Source: Daucus carota subsp. sativus
Taxonomy: Eukaryota > Streptophyta > Magnoliopsida > Apiales > Apiaceae
Reading direction: 5' to 3'
Assembly (NCBI RefSeq): GCF_001625215.2
Contig: NC_030385.2
Coordinates: 13,385,135 to 13,449,134 of the forward strand
DNA length: 64,000 nucleotides
In this document: in pieces, positions 11,992 to 23,229 of the stretch
Position numbering within the stretch: position 1 is the first letter of the stretch
Layout of the letters: every line of letters begins with the position of its first letter
Notes under the pieces: model-generated
Database searches by the model: none
What the model saw: the letters and a program-made list of their open reading frames with translations, nothing else
What the model was told of the DNA's origin: nothing
Position numbers and translations under genes: made by a program

Positions 11992-13087
11992 AAATCTCAA
12001 AATCAAAGCACTCAAAAACAAAGACCTCACTCTTGTAATATGTTAGGCCTTGATTTGAATCAATAGACTTAAGCGGAATTTATCTATTGATCAATTTAAT
12101 GTCGAATAAGCTGGTATAGACAACAAACAAGATTCAATTTAACTCAGCTCTTATTGATCACTATAAGAACTGTTACAATACTCTCTCAAGAAAAACACGT
12201 TCTCGAGAGCTGCTAGGTTACACAAATTTTACTCGTGTTGTGCTTCTTACTCCTCTATTCGTAAGACCTAATAATCTGTGTTTATATAGTACACAGCTTC
12301 TACAATTACTAACTTGATTTACTCAAATAGAAGTATATATCTATAAATAAGCTATATCATATCAATCTTCTTTCTTTCCTTCTCAAACTCAATCTCCAGA
12401 TACTGATTATACTCGATATTGATCAAGTATCCGCTTACTGATGCGGTTCCATAAGTTGCTGATGCGATCATCAGTTTCTGTCAACTGTATTGTTCCTTTT
12501 CGCTTCATTGTGACGATCTACTAATGCATAAATGAATCTTCCAATGTAACATAATAAATTACTACGACACACTGTTTGGTGATATTGTTGCTACTGGTGC
12601 TCGGGCTGGAACAGCTAACAGATACCTGTAGTTAATCTTGAAACGGGAGAAGAATTCACCGAGGCACAAGCAAATAATGGGCAGGAGGGTAGCGGAGACA
12701 GTGACGGGCACAATATGCAGTCGCAGACTAATAAATTCACATCAATCACCTTAAAGAGTGGCCCGAGCAGTGGTTTAAAGAGGAAGAGATCTGGTGCTGA
12801 ATATATATATGTGATCGCATTGATGAAATCTTTTGTGCTATGTAATCGAGGAGCACACAAACAATTGTTTCACAAATGAAGAAGCCGCCTCAAATGCAGC
12901 ATTTGACATACTGAACAATATGGAACAAGTTGTTCTTGGCGGTGATTTGTATAATTTTGCAGGGAAAGAATTTCTGGCAAACAAAAACAATCGAGGTTTT
13001 TTCTTGAAAGCACTAAACAACCAAATCCGATATGAACAAATTATGTATGCGTTTAAGGCTGCCGGAAAGAAAGTTAGTGGTCCATAA
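11992..13087 (+). pseudogene. PIF/Harbinger ORF1 (Myb/SANT-like) remnant, split by a solo LTR
   Basis: Coding-like sequence sits on both sides of the solo LTR in the same reading sense. After the LTR it encodes YYDTLFGDIVATGARAG, then a linker, and then a C-terminal part (EEAASNAAFDILNNM, GDLYNFAGKEFLANK) that resembles the C-terminus of plant Myb/SANT-like proteins. Those proteins are the DNA-binding partner of Harbinger transposases. It lies directly upstream of a Harbinger transposase on the same strand, as expected. An acceptor-like AG near 11991 suggests the exon start; the Myb domain itself was not found. The frame is interrupted (for example, a stop after about 12630), so it is decayed. 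Confidence 0.55.
12041..12551 (-). mobile_element. Solo LTR, Sirevirus-like, with 5-bp target duplication
   Basis: The 511-bp sequence reads TGTTAGGCC to TGTAACA on the plus strand, the reverse orientation of the 10137-10646 LTR. Termini and several inner words match that LTR (TATATAAACACAG, CAGCAGCTCT, GAGAGTATT), but the rest diverges, so it is a related family rather than the same one. TAATA flanks it on both sides (12036-12040 and 12552-12556), the 5-bp duplication typical of copia. No internal region remains, so LTR-LTR recombination is the likely origin. Confidence 0.85.
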
Positions 13088-13484
13088 ATAGGTGTTTGTA
13101 TTCCAGTGTATCTTCAAATTTGTAATTTAAAGATTTTCCAGGATAAGAATTGTCAAGATAAGATTTGTCATTGAACTTCTAGTGATGAATTATTAACCTT
13201 TGTACTGTTTCCTTTGTATTGTGGATTCCTAACTTGTTATGAGTTGTTTTCTTTTATTCACATGTCAACAGTTTAAGATTCTTTCACATGTTAACAGTAT
13301 TAACATTGCATCTGTGTATATATATTAAAAATGCATCTGTGCTTTTATTTGAAACAAATGGATCCTTTCAATCCAAATAATCAGTTTAGGCAATCCTCTT
13401 GTTGCTAAAATCCTTTCAATGCCCCAAATTATCAATTTGGTCAATGAAGCAAATAATTTATCTGATCATTCTTCTGGTAACTTC

Positions 13485-13692
13485 AATCCTTTTGAAGGTC
13501 AATACTATAACACAAACAACCAATTTGGTCAGTCTTCCAATCCTTTTGAAGTTCAGTACGACAACACAAACAATTTGATAAGTCTTCTAATCCTTTTTGA
13601 AGGTCAGTACCCCAACATAGACAACCAATTTGGTTAGGTTTCGAATCATTTTGAAGGTCAGTATTCCAACACAAACAACCAACAACCAATTT
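13485..13692 (+). repeat. Four 54-bp tandem repeats inside the Harbinger transposase 5' region
   Basis: Four degenerate units of about 54 bp each start with AATCNTTTTGAAG. In the open frame, units encode variants of NPFEGQYYNTNNQFGQSS, an 18-residue repeat. The third and fourth units have drifted out of frame. They sit between a plausible transposase start (ATG near 13359) and the catalytic part, so they form a repetitive N-terminal tail. Confidence 0.7.
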
Positions 13693-13850
13693 ACGTGAAG
13701 AAAGTAAACAAAATCTACGTGAATGGCAAGCTATAAATACAGTTGTTGTCTACACTTTGGTGTATTACTATGACACGTTCTTAAGGAAAGAGGCATGTCG
13801 TACTTCAATTCATACCAAATCAATATTAATTCAGGAAATTATGAAAGGAA

Positions 13851-14914
13851 ATGAATAACCGGTGTTATCAAGATTTTCGAATGAATAAAGTTTTATTTGT
13901 TTCTTTATGCAACATTTTAGTTGAAAGGTATGGATTGGTACCCACGCGTGGGATGTCACAATACGAGGCAGTCAGTATGTTCCTTATGGCCGTTGCTCAC
14001 AGGACAAGTAATCGTGTAATACAAGAGATGTTTAATCATTCTGAAGAGACAATTAGCCGCCATTTTTATTATGTTCTTGAAGCACAGTGTCGAATGACAA
14101 GGGATTACATAACACCGGCTTCAAACTATAACAATGGATCAAAGTTACATAAAACTCAACAAAGTAAATATTATCCACATTTCAAGGTAATAATTATAGT
14201 GATATTTTAATTTATTTAAAAATGAACCCATTAATTTATGCTATTTTTAATATTTTGTACCAACTACATGATGCGATCGGAACTATTGATGGAACACATA
14301 TTAAGTGTCACTCAAAATATTCTTGCCGTATACGATTTTAACTTGTGTTTTACTAACGCATGGGCGGGTTGGGGAGGCGGAGCACATGATTGTCGCATTT
14401 TGAACGAGGACAGAACTAATCTTAAACTTAATTTTCCACATCCAATCGGAAATAGATATTATCTTGTTGATGCAGGTTGTGCACATAAGAAAGGATATAT
14501 GGCTCCGTACAAGGGTTAAAAAATAAGATATCATTTACAAGATCTTCGTCACGCTAATGGTACTGCACGTGAACCGCAAAATGCAAATGAGAGACCATTT
14601 ACATTTGATTGTGTAGAATGGTTATCGAGCGGACAATTGGAGTGTGAAAAGCTAGATTTGCTATTTTAGCAAATATGCCAATGTATAACATTAATACGTA
14701 AACAGGTGTCATTTTGGCTACAATGGCAGTTCATAATTATATCAGAAAATCAAATGTTGCAGATAATGCTTTTCAAACTGCTGAACAAGAAACTTATATG
14801 CCCGAAAATTCAACTTCAAGCACCAATATTAACCGTGGAGAATCCAGCAAAGCAAGTAATAATGATGAAATTTGGAATGCAAAACGTGATGAAATTGCAA
14901 ATAGTATTAAATGA
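13851..14914 (+). pseudogene. PIF/Harbinger transposase (DDE_Tnp_4) remnant
   Basis: The N-terminal helical part is recognisable (FRMNKVLFVSLCNILVERYGL, then FLMAVAHRTSNRVIQEMFNHSEETISRHF). Next come the first catalytic aspartate in a GTIDGTHI motif near 14280, the second in AHDCRILNE near 14385, and YYLVDAGCAHKKGYMAPY. The C-terminal tail includes MAVHNYIRKSN near 14730. Frames change between these parts, and the segment between LRHAN (about 14550) and the tail lacks the usual catalytic glutamate block, so the gene is dead. It catalyses cut-and-paste transposition in intact relatives, with the Myb-like ORF1 as partner. Confidence 0.8.
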
Positions 14915-15245
14915 ATGATGTACCATTTTACTTGTATTATCTGCAATTATTAATTTTTTCTTTTAATGCAGAGTTTAAAATTTTGTATTTGTAAAATATT
15001 TCATGTATTGATAATAAAAGGTCTTGTATTATTATAATTTATTTTTTAAAAGATACAAATTATTATATTACAAAATTACGAAATTATACCAACTTATAAA
15101 TTAAGTTATTTAAACACTTAAAAAACTTATAAGTCGTTGTATCCAAACACTTATAATAGCTTATAAGTCCAAACCAACTTCTCACTTCTAATTCACTTTT
15201 TATATTAAGTAATAAGTCACTTCTTTTAAACCCAGCCAAACTACC
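14915..15245. other. AT-rich 3' flank of the Harbinger remnant, MITE-like end
   Basis: No gene. The stretch 15090-15245 is rich in ACTTATAAGT-like words and ends with AGCCAAACTACCCC, whose complement GGGGTAGTTTGGCT resembles Harbinger-type terminal repeats. I could not find a matching left end, so the boundary is uncertain. Confidence 0.35.
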
Positions 15246-15689
15246 CCTGTATTTATATAAATTTTTTTAATCTATTATATATAATTTATAAATCTTAACA
15301 GATATATTTAAATTTAATTTTACGTGGATTTTAGGTATTGGCCATCAAATTGATGTCAAGTCATTAGAATTTAAACACATTAAAATCTAAACACAAGATT
15401 TTAAAATCTCATTGATTCAGACGACATTTCAAAAAACATAAAAGAAGTTTAACAATTTCACAAAATCCGTTATTTTATAAAATCCAAAAAAATTATTAAC
15501 ATTTTTTTTGATAAATCGATAACAATTTCATTACTAAAAACAGGGGGATTACAAAGACACGGATTAAAACGAAATAAGCTACCAACCACACCTGAACTAC
15601 GAAAAACTAGCGCTAGGACACTGGACACTACCGAACACTAGAAACGACCACTAGATACTACAGGAAACTAGGAACGACCACTGCACGAA
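15246..15689. other. AT-rich non-coding stretch
   Basis: No gene or clear repeat boundary seen. The part 15560-15720 contains a run of short ACTA/ACGA words (CGACCACTAGATACTA and similar), possibly degenerate tandem sequence. Confidence 0.4.
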
Positions 15690-15948
15690 CTGGATAAAAA
15701 CAGAACTAAATACTGCATCCAAGCACCGGAGATTCTACGACTGGAAAGATTATTCAACTTCATGATCTTCTGAGTTAGGGGAAACAAAGTTGTCCCATTT
15801 GGCCATAACCTCTGCTACATCCATCAATTCTGAATTTTCCACTGCCTTTTCATGGACACCCGATGAACTTGCACCATTCCTCCTACTCGACCATCCCAAT
15901 ACTGCCTGGTCGAGGACTTCCCTTGCTGTGACATCCTAGCATACATGC
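15690..15948 (-). pseudogene. 3' part of RNase H-like gene remnant, beyond the copia insertion
   Basis: On the minus strand, this continues the sense of the 21303-22205 segment across the copia insertion and encodes a stretch containing AVENSELMDVAEVMAKWDNF. A stop codon falls just after the junction, so the original gene was either already dead or ended there. See the partner segment for the family argument. Confidence 0.4.
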
Positions 15949-16245
15949 TGTGAAAATTATAGTAACTGATGTGTATATTATATATAAGTAGTGAGCACAA
16001 GAATGAAACTTAGAAGGCAATGTAAGAGATAACACAGAACCCTTGTATTGCTGTTATAAAGCTTGAGAAATTACATGAGAAGAAGAACATATTTATACAG
16101 AAAATAACATGAAGTAAAGTCTATGCTAATGAATGTAGTGAACTGCTCAACCACAATATTGTTCACTGCTCAACTGTAGTGTTTAAGAGCTGGTGTTTTA
16201 ATCTAGGAGTTGACATTGTGTCAATGTGAACTAGAGACTTTAACA
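15949..16245 (-). repeat. 3' LTR of the young copia element
   Basis: 297 bp, TGTGAAAATT to TTTAACA on the plus strand. The matching LTR lies at 21001-21297. On the element strand, a G-rich polypurine tract (complement of the C-run at 16246-16254) abuts this LTR, which marks it as the 3' one. Confidence 0.95.
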
Positions 16246-19200
16246 CCCCCCCCTCGAACTTAAGATGGTTGCAGAACCAACTTGAGTTTGGAAACGTAAT
16301 TGCGAAAACTGCCGGGAGGTTGAGCTTTTGTAAAGATATCTGCGGTGTTATCTGCACTCGTGACACCATGTAAATGAACCGTGCCTTTGGCAGCTTGTTG
16401 ACGAGTGAAATGACAATCGATCTCTATATGTTTAGTGCGCTCATGGAAGACGTCGTTGTGAGCAATGTCTATAGCACTTTTGCTGTCACAGTAAATAGAA
16501 GTGGCCAGAGAATGAGTTACACTCATATCTTCGAGTAACCATCGTAGCCAGATTAATTCCTGTGTGGTGTCAGCAAGAGCTCGATATTCAGACTCGGCAC
16601 TTGATCGAGAAGCAAGAGATTGTTCTTACTACGCCAAGAAATAAGAGAGTTGCCAAGGAAGAAACAAAATCCAGTAGTGGAACATCTGGTAGTAGGATCA
16701 CCGCCCCAATCAGCATCCGAGTAAGCATGTAACTCAAGTGGAGAGTCAAATGAATAATGTAATCCATAAAATATGGTGCCTTTAACATAACGAAGTATGT
16801 GAAGGACGGCTGTGAAGTGAGGAGTGCGGGGAGCTGCCATGAACTGACTTACAATATGCACTGCATGAGCAATATCTGGACGAGTGACAGTGAGATAAAT
16901 TAAACTCCCAACCAATTGGCGATACAATGTAGGATTAGAAAGTAATTCACCATCTTCGACGTTAAGTTTAACCTCATAATCCAGAGGTGTAGAAACAATC
17001 TTAGTGTCACTGATTCCAGATTTCAACAAAAGATCAGATGCATACTTCACTTGTGAAAGAGAGTAGCATGTAGGGACTGAAGTAACCTCAAGACCCAAGA
17101 AGTAGCTTAATGAACCAATATCCTTCATCTCAAATTGCTGACTAAGAAATTGTTTAAGTTCAGAAATTCCCGCGTTGTCATCTCCAGTAATGATCATGTC
17201 ATCGACATATAGAAGAAGTAAAACAATTCCTCGTTTTGATCGTCGAATGAAAAGGGCATGATCATATGGACTTGAAGAAAATCCCAATTGTTGAATTATT
17301 GTGCTGAATTTCTCGAACCAAGCTCGAGGTGCCTGCTTAAGACCATAAAGGGCTTTGTTAAGCTTGAACACTTGATTTGGAGAGTGGGAAAAACCTGGAG
17401 GTGGTTTAAGATAAACTTCCTCATGTAGGTCTCCATTAAGAAAAGCATTCTTGACATCCATTTGCCACATGTTCTAGTGTTTTGATGCTCCAACAGCTAG
17501 TAAACTTCGAACAGATGTGAGACGAGCAACTGGTGCAAAAGTTTCCTCGTAATCAATGCCATACTCTTGAGTAAAACCTCTAGCAACTAGACGAGCTTTA
17601 TATCTGTCAATAGAGCCATCAGATTTGGTTTTAATTTTGTAGATCCATCGACAACTCACTGCAGTTTTACCAGGTGGCAAAGTTACCAAATCCCAAGTGT
17701 GAGTTCTATTTAAAGCATGAAGTTCCTCTTCCATTGCTTTCTGCCAAAGAGGGTTAACACTCGCCTCTCTATATGTTTGAGGCTCATGTAACGATTGTAT
17801 AGCAGAATAAACATGATAATCAGTTAGTCTAACAGAAGGTTTTCTTACTCGAGTAGAGCGAACAGACTCCTCTGAAAGAGATGGATGAGTGGAAAGCTCA
17901 ATATTAGAATCCTCAGACTGAACTTCTGTTGAGGGAACATTGGTAGTCGAAGATGGTTGAGTGAGCTCAATTGAAGGATCTCCTGAAAATGTGTTAGAAG
18001 ATGTCGAAGAATCGATGTAATCATCTGTGGGATGTAAATCAACAAAAGGATCTGTAAAGTGAGAAATGCTGGTAGATGTGTCAGTTTTAAATTCTGACAT
18101 AGATGAAAACATTTTGTGTTCCCAAAATGTCACATTACGAGAAACTCGTAGACGTTGAGAGATAGGATCCCAACAACGATATCCCTTTTGACCACTACCA
18201 TAACCAATAGAACAACAGAGACGAGCACGTGGCTCTAGTTTAGTTCTTTCATGTGGAGGAAGAAGAACAAAACATGCAGAACCAAAAACCTTAAGAGAAT
18301 CATATGACGGAGGTTCTTCATATAATTTTTCATAAGGAGATAAGTTATTTGTAACAGGAGAAGGGATCATATTGATTGTGTAAACAGCAGTTAATGCAGC
18401 TTCCCCCCAAAATGATTCTGGACAAGAAGAGGAAATGAGAAGAGCTCGAACTGTATCAAGAATGTGCCTATGTTTACGTTCAGCACGACCATTTTGTTGT
18501 GATGTGTAAGGACAAGAACTTTGTGCAAGAGTGCCATATGATGCCAAAAATTTATTGAGGTCTGATTCTTTATATTCTTTGACATTATCGGCACGAAAAA
18601 GCTTGATTTTCTTTTTGAACTGAGTGTGAATCATAGTGGCAAAATTTTTATAAGTTTCTCCTAATTCTGATCGATTTTTCAAAATATATATCCAAGTGTA
18701 ACGGGAAAAATCATCAACGAATATCACATAGTATCTTGACCCTCCCATAGTTGGAGTTGGAGAAGGACCCCAAATATCAGAATGTATTAGATCAAAAGTA
18801 GCTGATGATTTTTCATAATGAATAGGAAAAGGAAGTACATGATGTTTTGCCAGTCTACATGAAACACAATCAATTGAGTCTGCATTAACACTACCTAGAT
18901 GACCACTAGAATTAAGACTATGTAAACGAGAATGTGATGGATGACCTAACCGAGAATGCCAGATGTTGGTTGTAGTGGAAAAAGAACCAACTGGATGATT
19001 GGATGATGATTTTGGTGTAGGAAGATGAAGGGAAGTGAGCTCAAACAACCTTCCGCATCTACGCCCTGTCCCAAAGATCTGTCATGTCTGAGGATCCTGT
19101 ACATGACAACCAGAAGAGGTAAAGATAATATCAAGACCAAGATCACATAGTTGACCGATGGAAACAAGATTAAGTGAAAGATTAGGAACGAAGTATGTGT

Positions 19201-20359
19201 CAGGAAGATTAAGATCTTCTGTAGATACAGTTCCAATATGTGTCACTTTCATGGTAGAACCATCAGCAGTTTGAATATTTGGAAGGGATGAACTCTGTGT
19301 TTTCATGGTAAATATGGATGAATCATTTGTCATATGATTACAACATGCAGAATCAAAATACCAAGAAGTACCTGAAGTGACAGAGAATGCAGTGGAGGGA
19401 GAGTTGGCTTTAAGTAAAACCTGTTTGAGCAAGGATTCTAGCTCACTAGTGGATGTGGTTGGAGATTCAGAAGTTGCGGCAGCGGAAGACTGAGTAAACT
19501 TGTTTGAATGGAATGATGGCTTTTTCTTACAAAACTGTATCGAGTAATGACCCTTTTGATGACAATGTTGACATGTATGATTACGCAGTGTTATGCAATC
19601 TTTTGTGACATGTCCATTCTGACGACAGAACCTGCAAAATGGTTTGTCAGAAGTAGGTACTGGAGGTACGGCAAGGACATTATCAATCACAGATTTGAAT
19701 TTTCCAAGGCCAAGTCGAGTTTCCTCAGAAATAAGTTCAGCAACAGAACTTTCTAATGAGGGTAGTGGAACTCGATGAAGAAGGGCAGCTCTAACTGGTT
19801 CGAAATCCTGAGTGAGAGCCATAAGGAACTGGATGAGTCGTTGCTGGTCACGATATGTGTGATAAAGTGTAGCATCTTCTGTATGTAACCACTTTGGTTC
19901 AGATAATGTTAATTGATCCCAAAGTGATTGTATCTGTGAGAGAAAATCTGCAACTGGTTGACCAGGCTCCTGCTTTTGCTTGCTTAGTGAACTCATGATC
20001 TGATACTGGTGAGAAAGATCAGATGTAGTGTATCTTGATGCCAGTAAATCCCAAATTTCTTTTGCAGTGTCATAATTTCCAAACTGTAAATTAATTTTAG
20101 AAACTGAAGAGTTTCTAAAAAATGTGATAGCTTGGTGATTTTTGACATCCCATTCTTCAATGCGGTCCTTGAATTTTGAGTCGGCTTCATCTTTTTCTTT
20201 TGTTGGAATAGTGAAATCTCCGTTCACATACCGCCAAAGTCGTTTTCCTTTCAGAAAGCTACGCATAGCTTGAGACCAAGTTATATAATTCAAGCCATTC
20301 AAAATTGTTTGAATCGGTGAACTATTCTCTTTCTCCATGTCAATATAAGATAAGTGCAA

Positions 20360-20985
20360 GGACTAAAATGTAAAGTCTAAAGTGTGAAGGTTTAAAATGC
20401 AAGAGGTGGTAAACGCCAAGGTACTGACAAGTAATTTGCTAATATATGATAACAAAATCAAAACAGTATCAGGTTTATTGAGGTTACCCACTTCACCAGG
20501 GACGAGGATAGCGTGTTTCAAGGGGAACTCCTCGTCGTTTGATATCCCGCATGTCAAATCCAACGGCTCTAGTATTCCGACTAGCGTGTTGCGTATTCAA
20601 AACTCGTCCGAGTGGACATCCGAGTTGTACTGAGTCGACTCGGAGTGAGTTCGCCGAGTAAGGTGGATAGCAACGGTGATGGGGGTGTTAGTTTGGAGGA
20701 GTTTGGCGTGACTAGTTCGGCGTTTAGGCCGCCGTCATGTGACGCTGGTGGCGATTTGAGCTTGAACTGCGTTGGCGTCGACGTGGAGCCTGAGTTTATG
20801 TTCTACAGGAATCCGAGTGCCGGGTGTTTTGTGTATAGTTATATGTGGGTGGTGTTTCTGATGCCTCAAAGGAGTGTTTCTGTTGCTCAAGAGTTTGCTG
20901 ACAAACTGTTCGTGGAAATGTCTCAAAGAGTCGACACACCAGAATTAATGAAGCACAGAAGAGCAGAAGTAATTGAGGTAAGAAC
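20360..20985 (+). other. Host-like EF-hand gene fragment inside the copia leader, antisense to the element
   Basis: Between gag and the primer-binding site, the leader is GC-richer than the rest of the element. On the plus strand, opposite to the element, it encodes a canonical EF-hand calcium loop, DSNGDGGVSLEE (D at 1, N at 3, D at 5, S at 9, E at 12), at about 20658-20693. The loop is preceded by VVLSRLGVSSPSKV and followed by FGVTSSAFRPPSCDAGGDL. This layout resembles calmodulin-like proteins, where a helix ending in a LSRLG-type segment leads into the next loop. The open frame 20612-20995 continues into sequence I do not recognise. It could be a captured host transcript piece; the alternative is chance coding in a leader. 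Confidence 0.4.
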
Positions 20986-21000
20986 TTTGCTCTGATACCA
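20985..21000 (-). other. Primer-binding site for initiator Met-tRNA
   Basis: On the minus strand, TGGTATCAGAGC follows the 5' LTR directly. This is the classic plant copia primer site, complementary to the 3' end of initiator methionine tRNA. Confidence 0.9.
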
Positions 21001-21297
21001 TGTGAAAATTATAGTAACTGATGTGTATATTATGTATAAGTAGTGAGCACAAGAATGAAACTTAGAAGGCAATGTAAGAGATAACACAGAACCCTTGTAT
21101 TGCATTTATAAAGCTTGAGAAATTACATGAGAAGAAGAACATATTTATACAGAAAATAACATGAAGTAAAGTCTATGCTAATGAATGTAGTGAACTGCTC
21201 AACCACAATATTGTTCACTGCTCAACTGTAGTGTTTAAGAGCTGGTGTTTTAATCTAGGAGTTGACATTGTGTCAATGTGAACTAGAGACTTTAACA
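21001..21297 (-). repeat. 5' LTR of the young copia element
   Basis: 297 bp, about 99 percent identical to the 15949-16245 LTR by eye. It adjoins the primer-binding site, so it is the 5' LTR of this minus-strand element. Confidence 0.95.
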
Positions 21298-21302
21298 CAT
21301 GC

Positions 21303-22205
21303 GCGTCTAGATTCACTATTTGTTGCGCAAAAACATCAGAGATGTGATTGAGAGCTCCACTTTTCAACATTTCCATAACAGCTGAAGACATGATGCCATT
21401 GTTGTTAAAGGAGGCTTTTTCATAAAGTTTACCCTTGCCTTTGAGAGATATTGTGCCAGATGAGGCATCAAAAGAATTTCCTTGCCCAGAGACCTCCAGG
21501 GAGTTAAGAGAGGGTTTTTGGAGGTTTATGCGGGAAGTAACATTTTCGATACCTGGAATCTGGAAATTTGAGAGACTCACATTCGCTGGATTTAGATGCT
21601 TCACAATTTTTTTGTCTGCCTGCGCAATGAAAGCATGAAAGAGGTCTAGAATAGTGCTATGATCCAATACTTGATTCACTATTGGAGAGTGAACCGGCTC
21701 CGGTGGAGGATCTGCATCCACCACTTCTCCCATGCCTAGGTTATCCATGACCTCAAAAGGCACAGCAACGCCTATGTCTCTCTCTAGAAAATGCTGAAGA
21801 TTACCCAATGAGCGAGGGACTTCACCAAAAAAGGAGGCGTTTTCTAACTCATATTCTGGCAAGTAGTGAGCAGTTTGGTTTTGCTCAACAGGGATTCAAG
21901 ACACAATTCTTGAGGACTTTTGTTCCTCAAAATTGTTTGCATACAGAGAGTTTAGCAGCAACATGGCCTCCTGGAGTTCCTTTGAAAACTGGATATCGTC
22001 TTGAAACCTGATAGTGTCGAAGATGAGCATGTTGTCTATCTCGAAATGAACTTTTTTATAGTCCAATTTGAGGCATTCGACTGCTGCAACCTGGAACGCC
22101 CACAGGATCGCTTGATTGCTTGACATGCCTGGCATTGGCCCCGAACCTCCCCATTGATTTTGTCCTGCCCTATTTCGAACAATCGCTCCGACACTCAGCT
22201 TGTTA
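21303..22205 (-). pseudogene. RNase H-like gene remnant (LINE-derived or host RNase H-like)
   Basis: The minus strand encodes an RNase H-type fold: VGAIVRNRAGQ near the start, PGMSSNQAILWAFQVA around 22110, and the acidic VHFEIDNMLIF segment. A C-terminal extension of the type LPEYELENASFFGEVPRSLG follows. Plant proteins of this layout are often C-terminal parts of LINE-type reverse transcriptases or stand-alone RNase H-like genes. A reverse transcriptase domain is not visible; the Stowaway element at 22210-22490 lies immediately upstream. The gene is cut by the copia insertion at 21297/21303, and a frame break lies near 21870-21900. Confidence 0.45.
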
Positions 22206-22209
22206 CCTA

Positions 22210-22490
22210 CTCCCTCCGTCCCATTTAGATGTATACATTTGTATCGGGCACGGAGACTAAGAAAAGTGTATAAAGTAATGTAAAGTAATAAGAAAGAGAA
22301 AGAAAAGTAGGTAAAGTGGTGGGACCTATTAATATTTAAGTGATAGATTTAGAAAAGTAGATGAAGTTAGTGGATGAGTGGGATTTTTATATTATAAAAG
22401 TTTACTATTTTAGGAAAGTTTTGAAATGTATAGAATTGAATGGGACACCCCGAAAAGGAAAGTGTATAGAAATCAGAGGGACGGAGGGAG
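22210..22490. mobile_element. Stowaway MITE with TA target duplication
   Basis: The 281-bp element has inverted ends CTCCCTCCGTCCC and GGGACGGAGGGAG, flanked by TA on both sides (22208-22209 and 22491-22492). These are the hallmark ends of Tc1/mariner-related Stowaway MITEs. It has no coding capacity. Confidence 0.9.
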
Positions 22491-22492
22491 TA

Positions 22493-23229
22493 TACCGTTA
22501 GGCATCTCCAACATTTGAATACGATCAAATTTCAATGAATACTAAATAATCTAAATTGAATAACTTCGGATTTTTAAACATCATTTAAAAATCCTAATTG
22601 AATATCAACAGATTTAATAATATAATTTAAAATCTTAATTTAATACCTCAATATTCTCATATACTTTTTAAAATCTTATCCGAATACACGCTGTGTTTCT
22701 CATTCGATGTTCCTACCCATTTCTAGTTGGCAGTGAGAGGCTCCTCCTGGGCTGTCAGGAGTCAGGCCCTTGTAACCCGTTAATCCACATTTGAATAGAT
22801 CCAAGCAAATACGCAATACTAGCAAATACGCAATAGAAAAAGGGTGGAGAACTGGAGATAAGAGGAATAGAATTCCAGAATATATGGATTCTTCTTCTGT
22901 TGATTTAAGTTGAAACTTGAAACCAATCTTACTAGCTAGCTTCACATGCTTGCTTCAATTCTTGTAGAATGTTCACCACAATATTACAGACTATTCTTGG
23001 TAAGTTTTATATTAAACTCTTCTACAGACTAGACATAATGGCAAATACTGCTCCCGGAAAAGGCTCAAGATATTTGGTGCTCGGGAAAATCAAATATAAC
23101 AAAGAACCATTGAAGATATTACCAACGGAAGCGGTTCTTTGCCATTTAGTAATAGCTTATTCTGGAATGAAACGACAAAAAACACTAGTATAAGAAACTA
23201 CAACTATAACTTCATTCACTATTACTCTG
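22493..23229. other. Non-coding stretch downstream of PP2C
   Basis: No gene seen. The start (22500-22530) contains GGCATCTCCAAC, similar to the end of the GAGCATCTCC MITE family, but no opposite end is found. The part next to 23229 is the likely 3' UTR and flank of the PP2C gene. Confidence 0.4.

Larger units (their letters stand above)
15949..21297 (-). mobile_element. Young Ty1-copia retrotransposon, nearly complete, Ale/Retrofit-like
   Basis: A full element with two 297-bp LTRs (15949-16245 and 21001-21297) differs between LTRs at about 3 sites, roughly 1 percent. That implies insertion well under about one million years ago at usual plant rates. CATGC flanks both ends (15944-15948 and 21298-21302). 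Minus-strand parts in order are: gag with UBN2 domain and two zinc knuckles (about 20340-19400), protease motif FDSACCNHM (about 19350), integrase (about 19000-18000), reverse transcriptase (about 17760-16900; QMDVKNAFLNGDLHEEVYL, YVDDMIITG) and RNase H (about 16800-16260). It looks nearly whole, with about two or three breaks in the coding part. The lineage call is from RT motifs only. Confidence 0.95.

Noticed and set aside
12041-12551. Second LTR of the 1-10646 element
   Set aside because: It is in reverse orientation, has its own 5-bp duplication and differs in most of its interior, so it is an independent insertion.
21215-21862. A single gene running from the RNase H-like remnant into the copia LTR
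   Set aside because: The last part is LTR sequence read by chance; the natural unit ends at the target duplication at 21298-21302.
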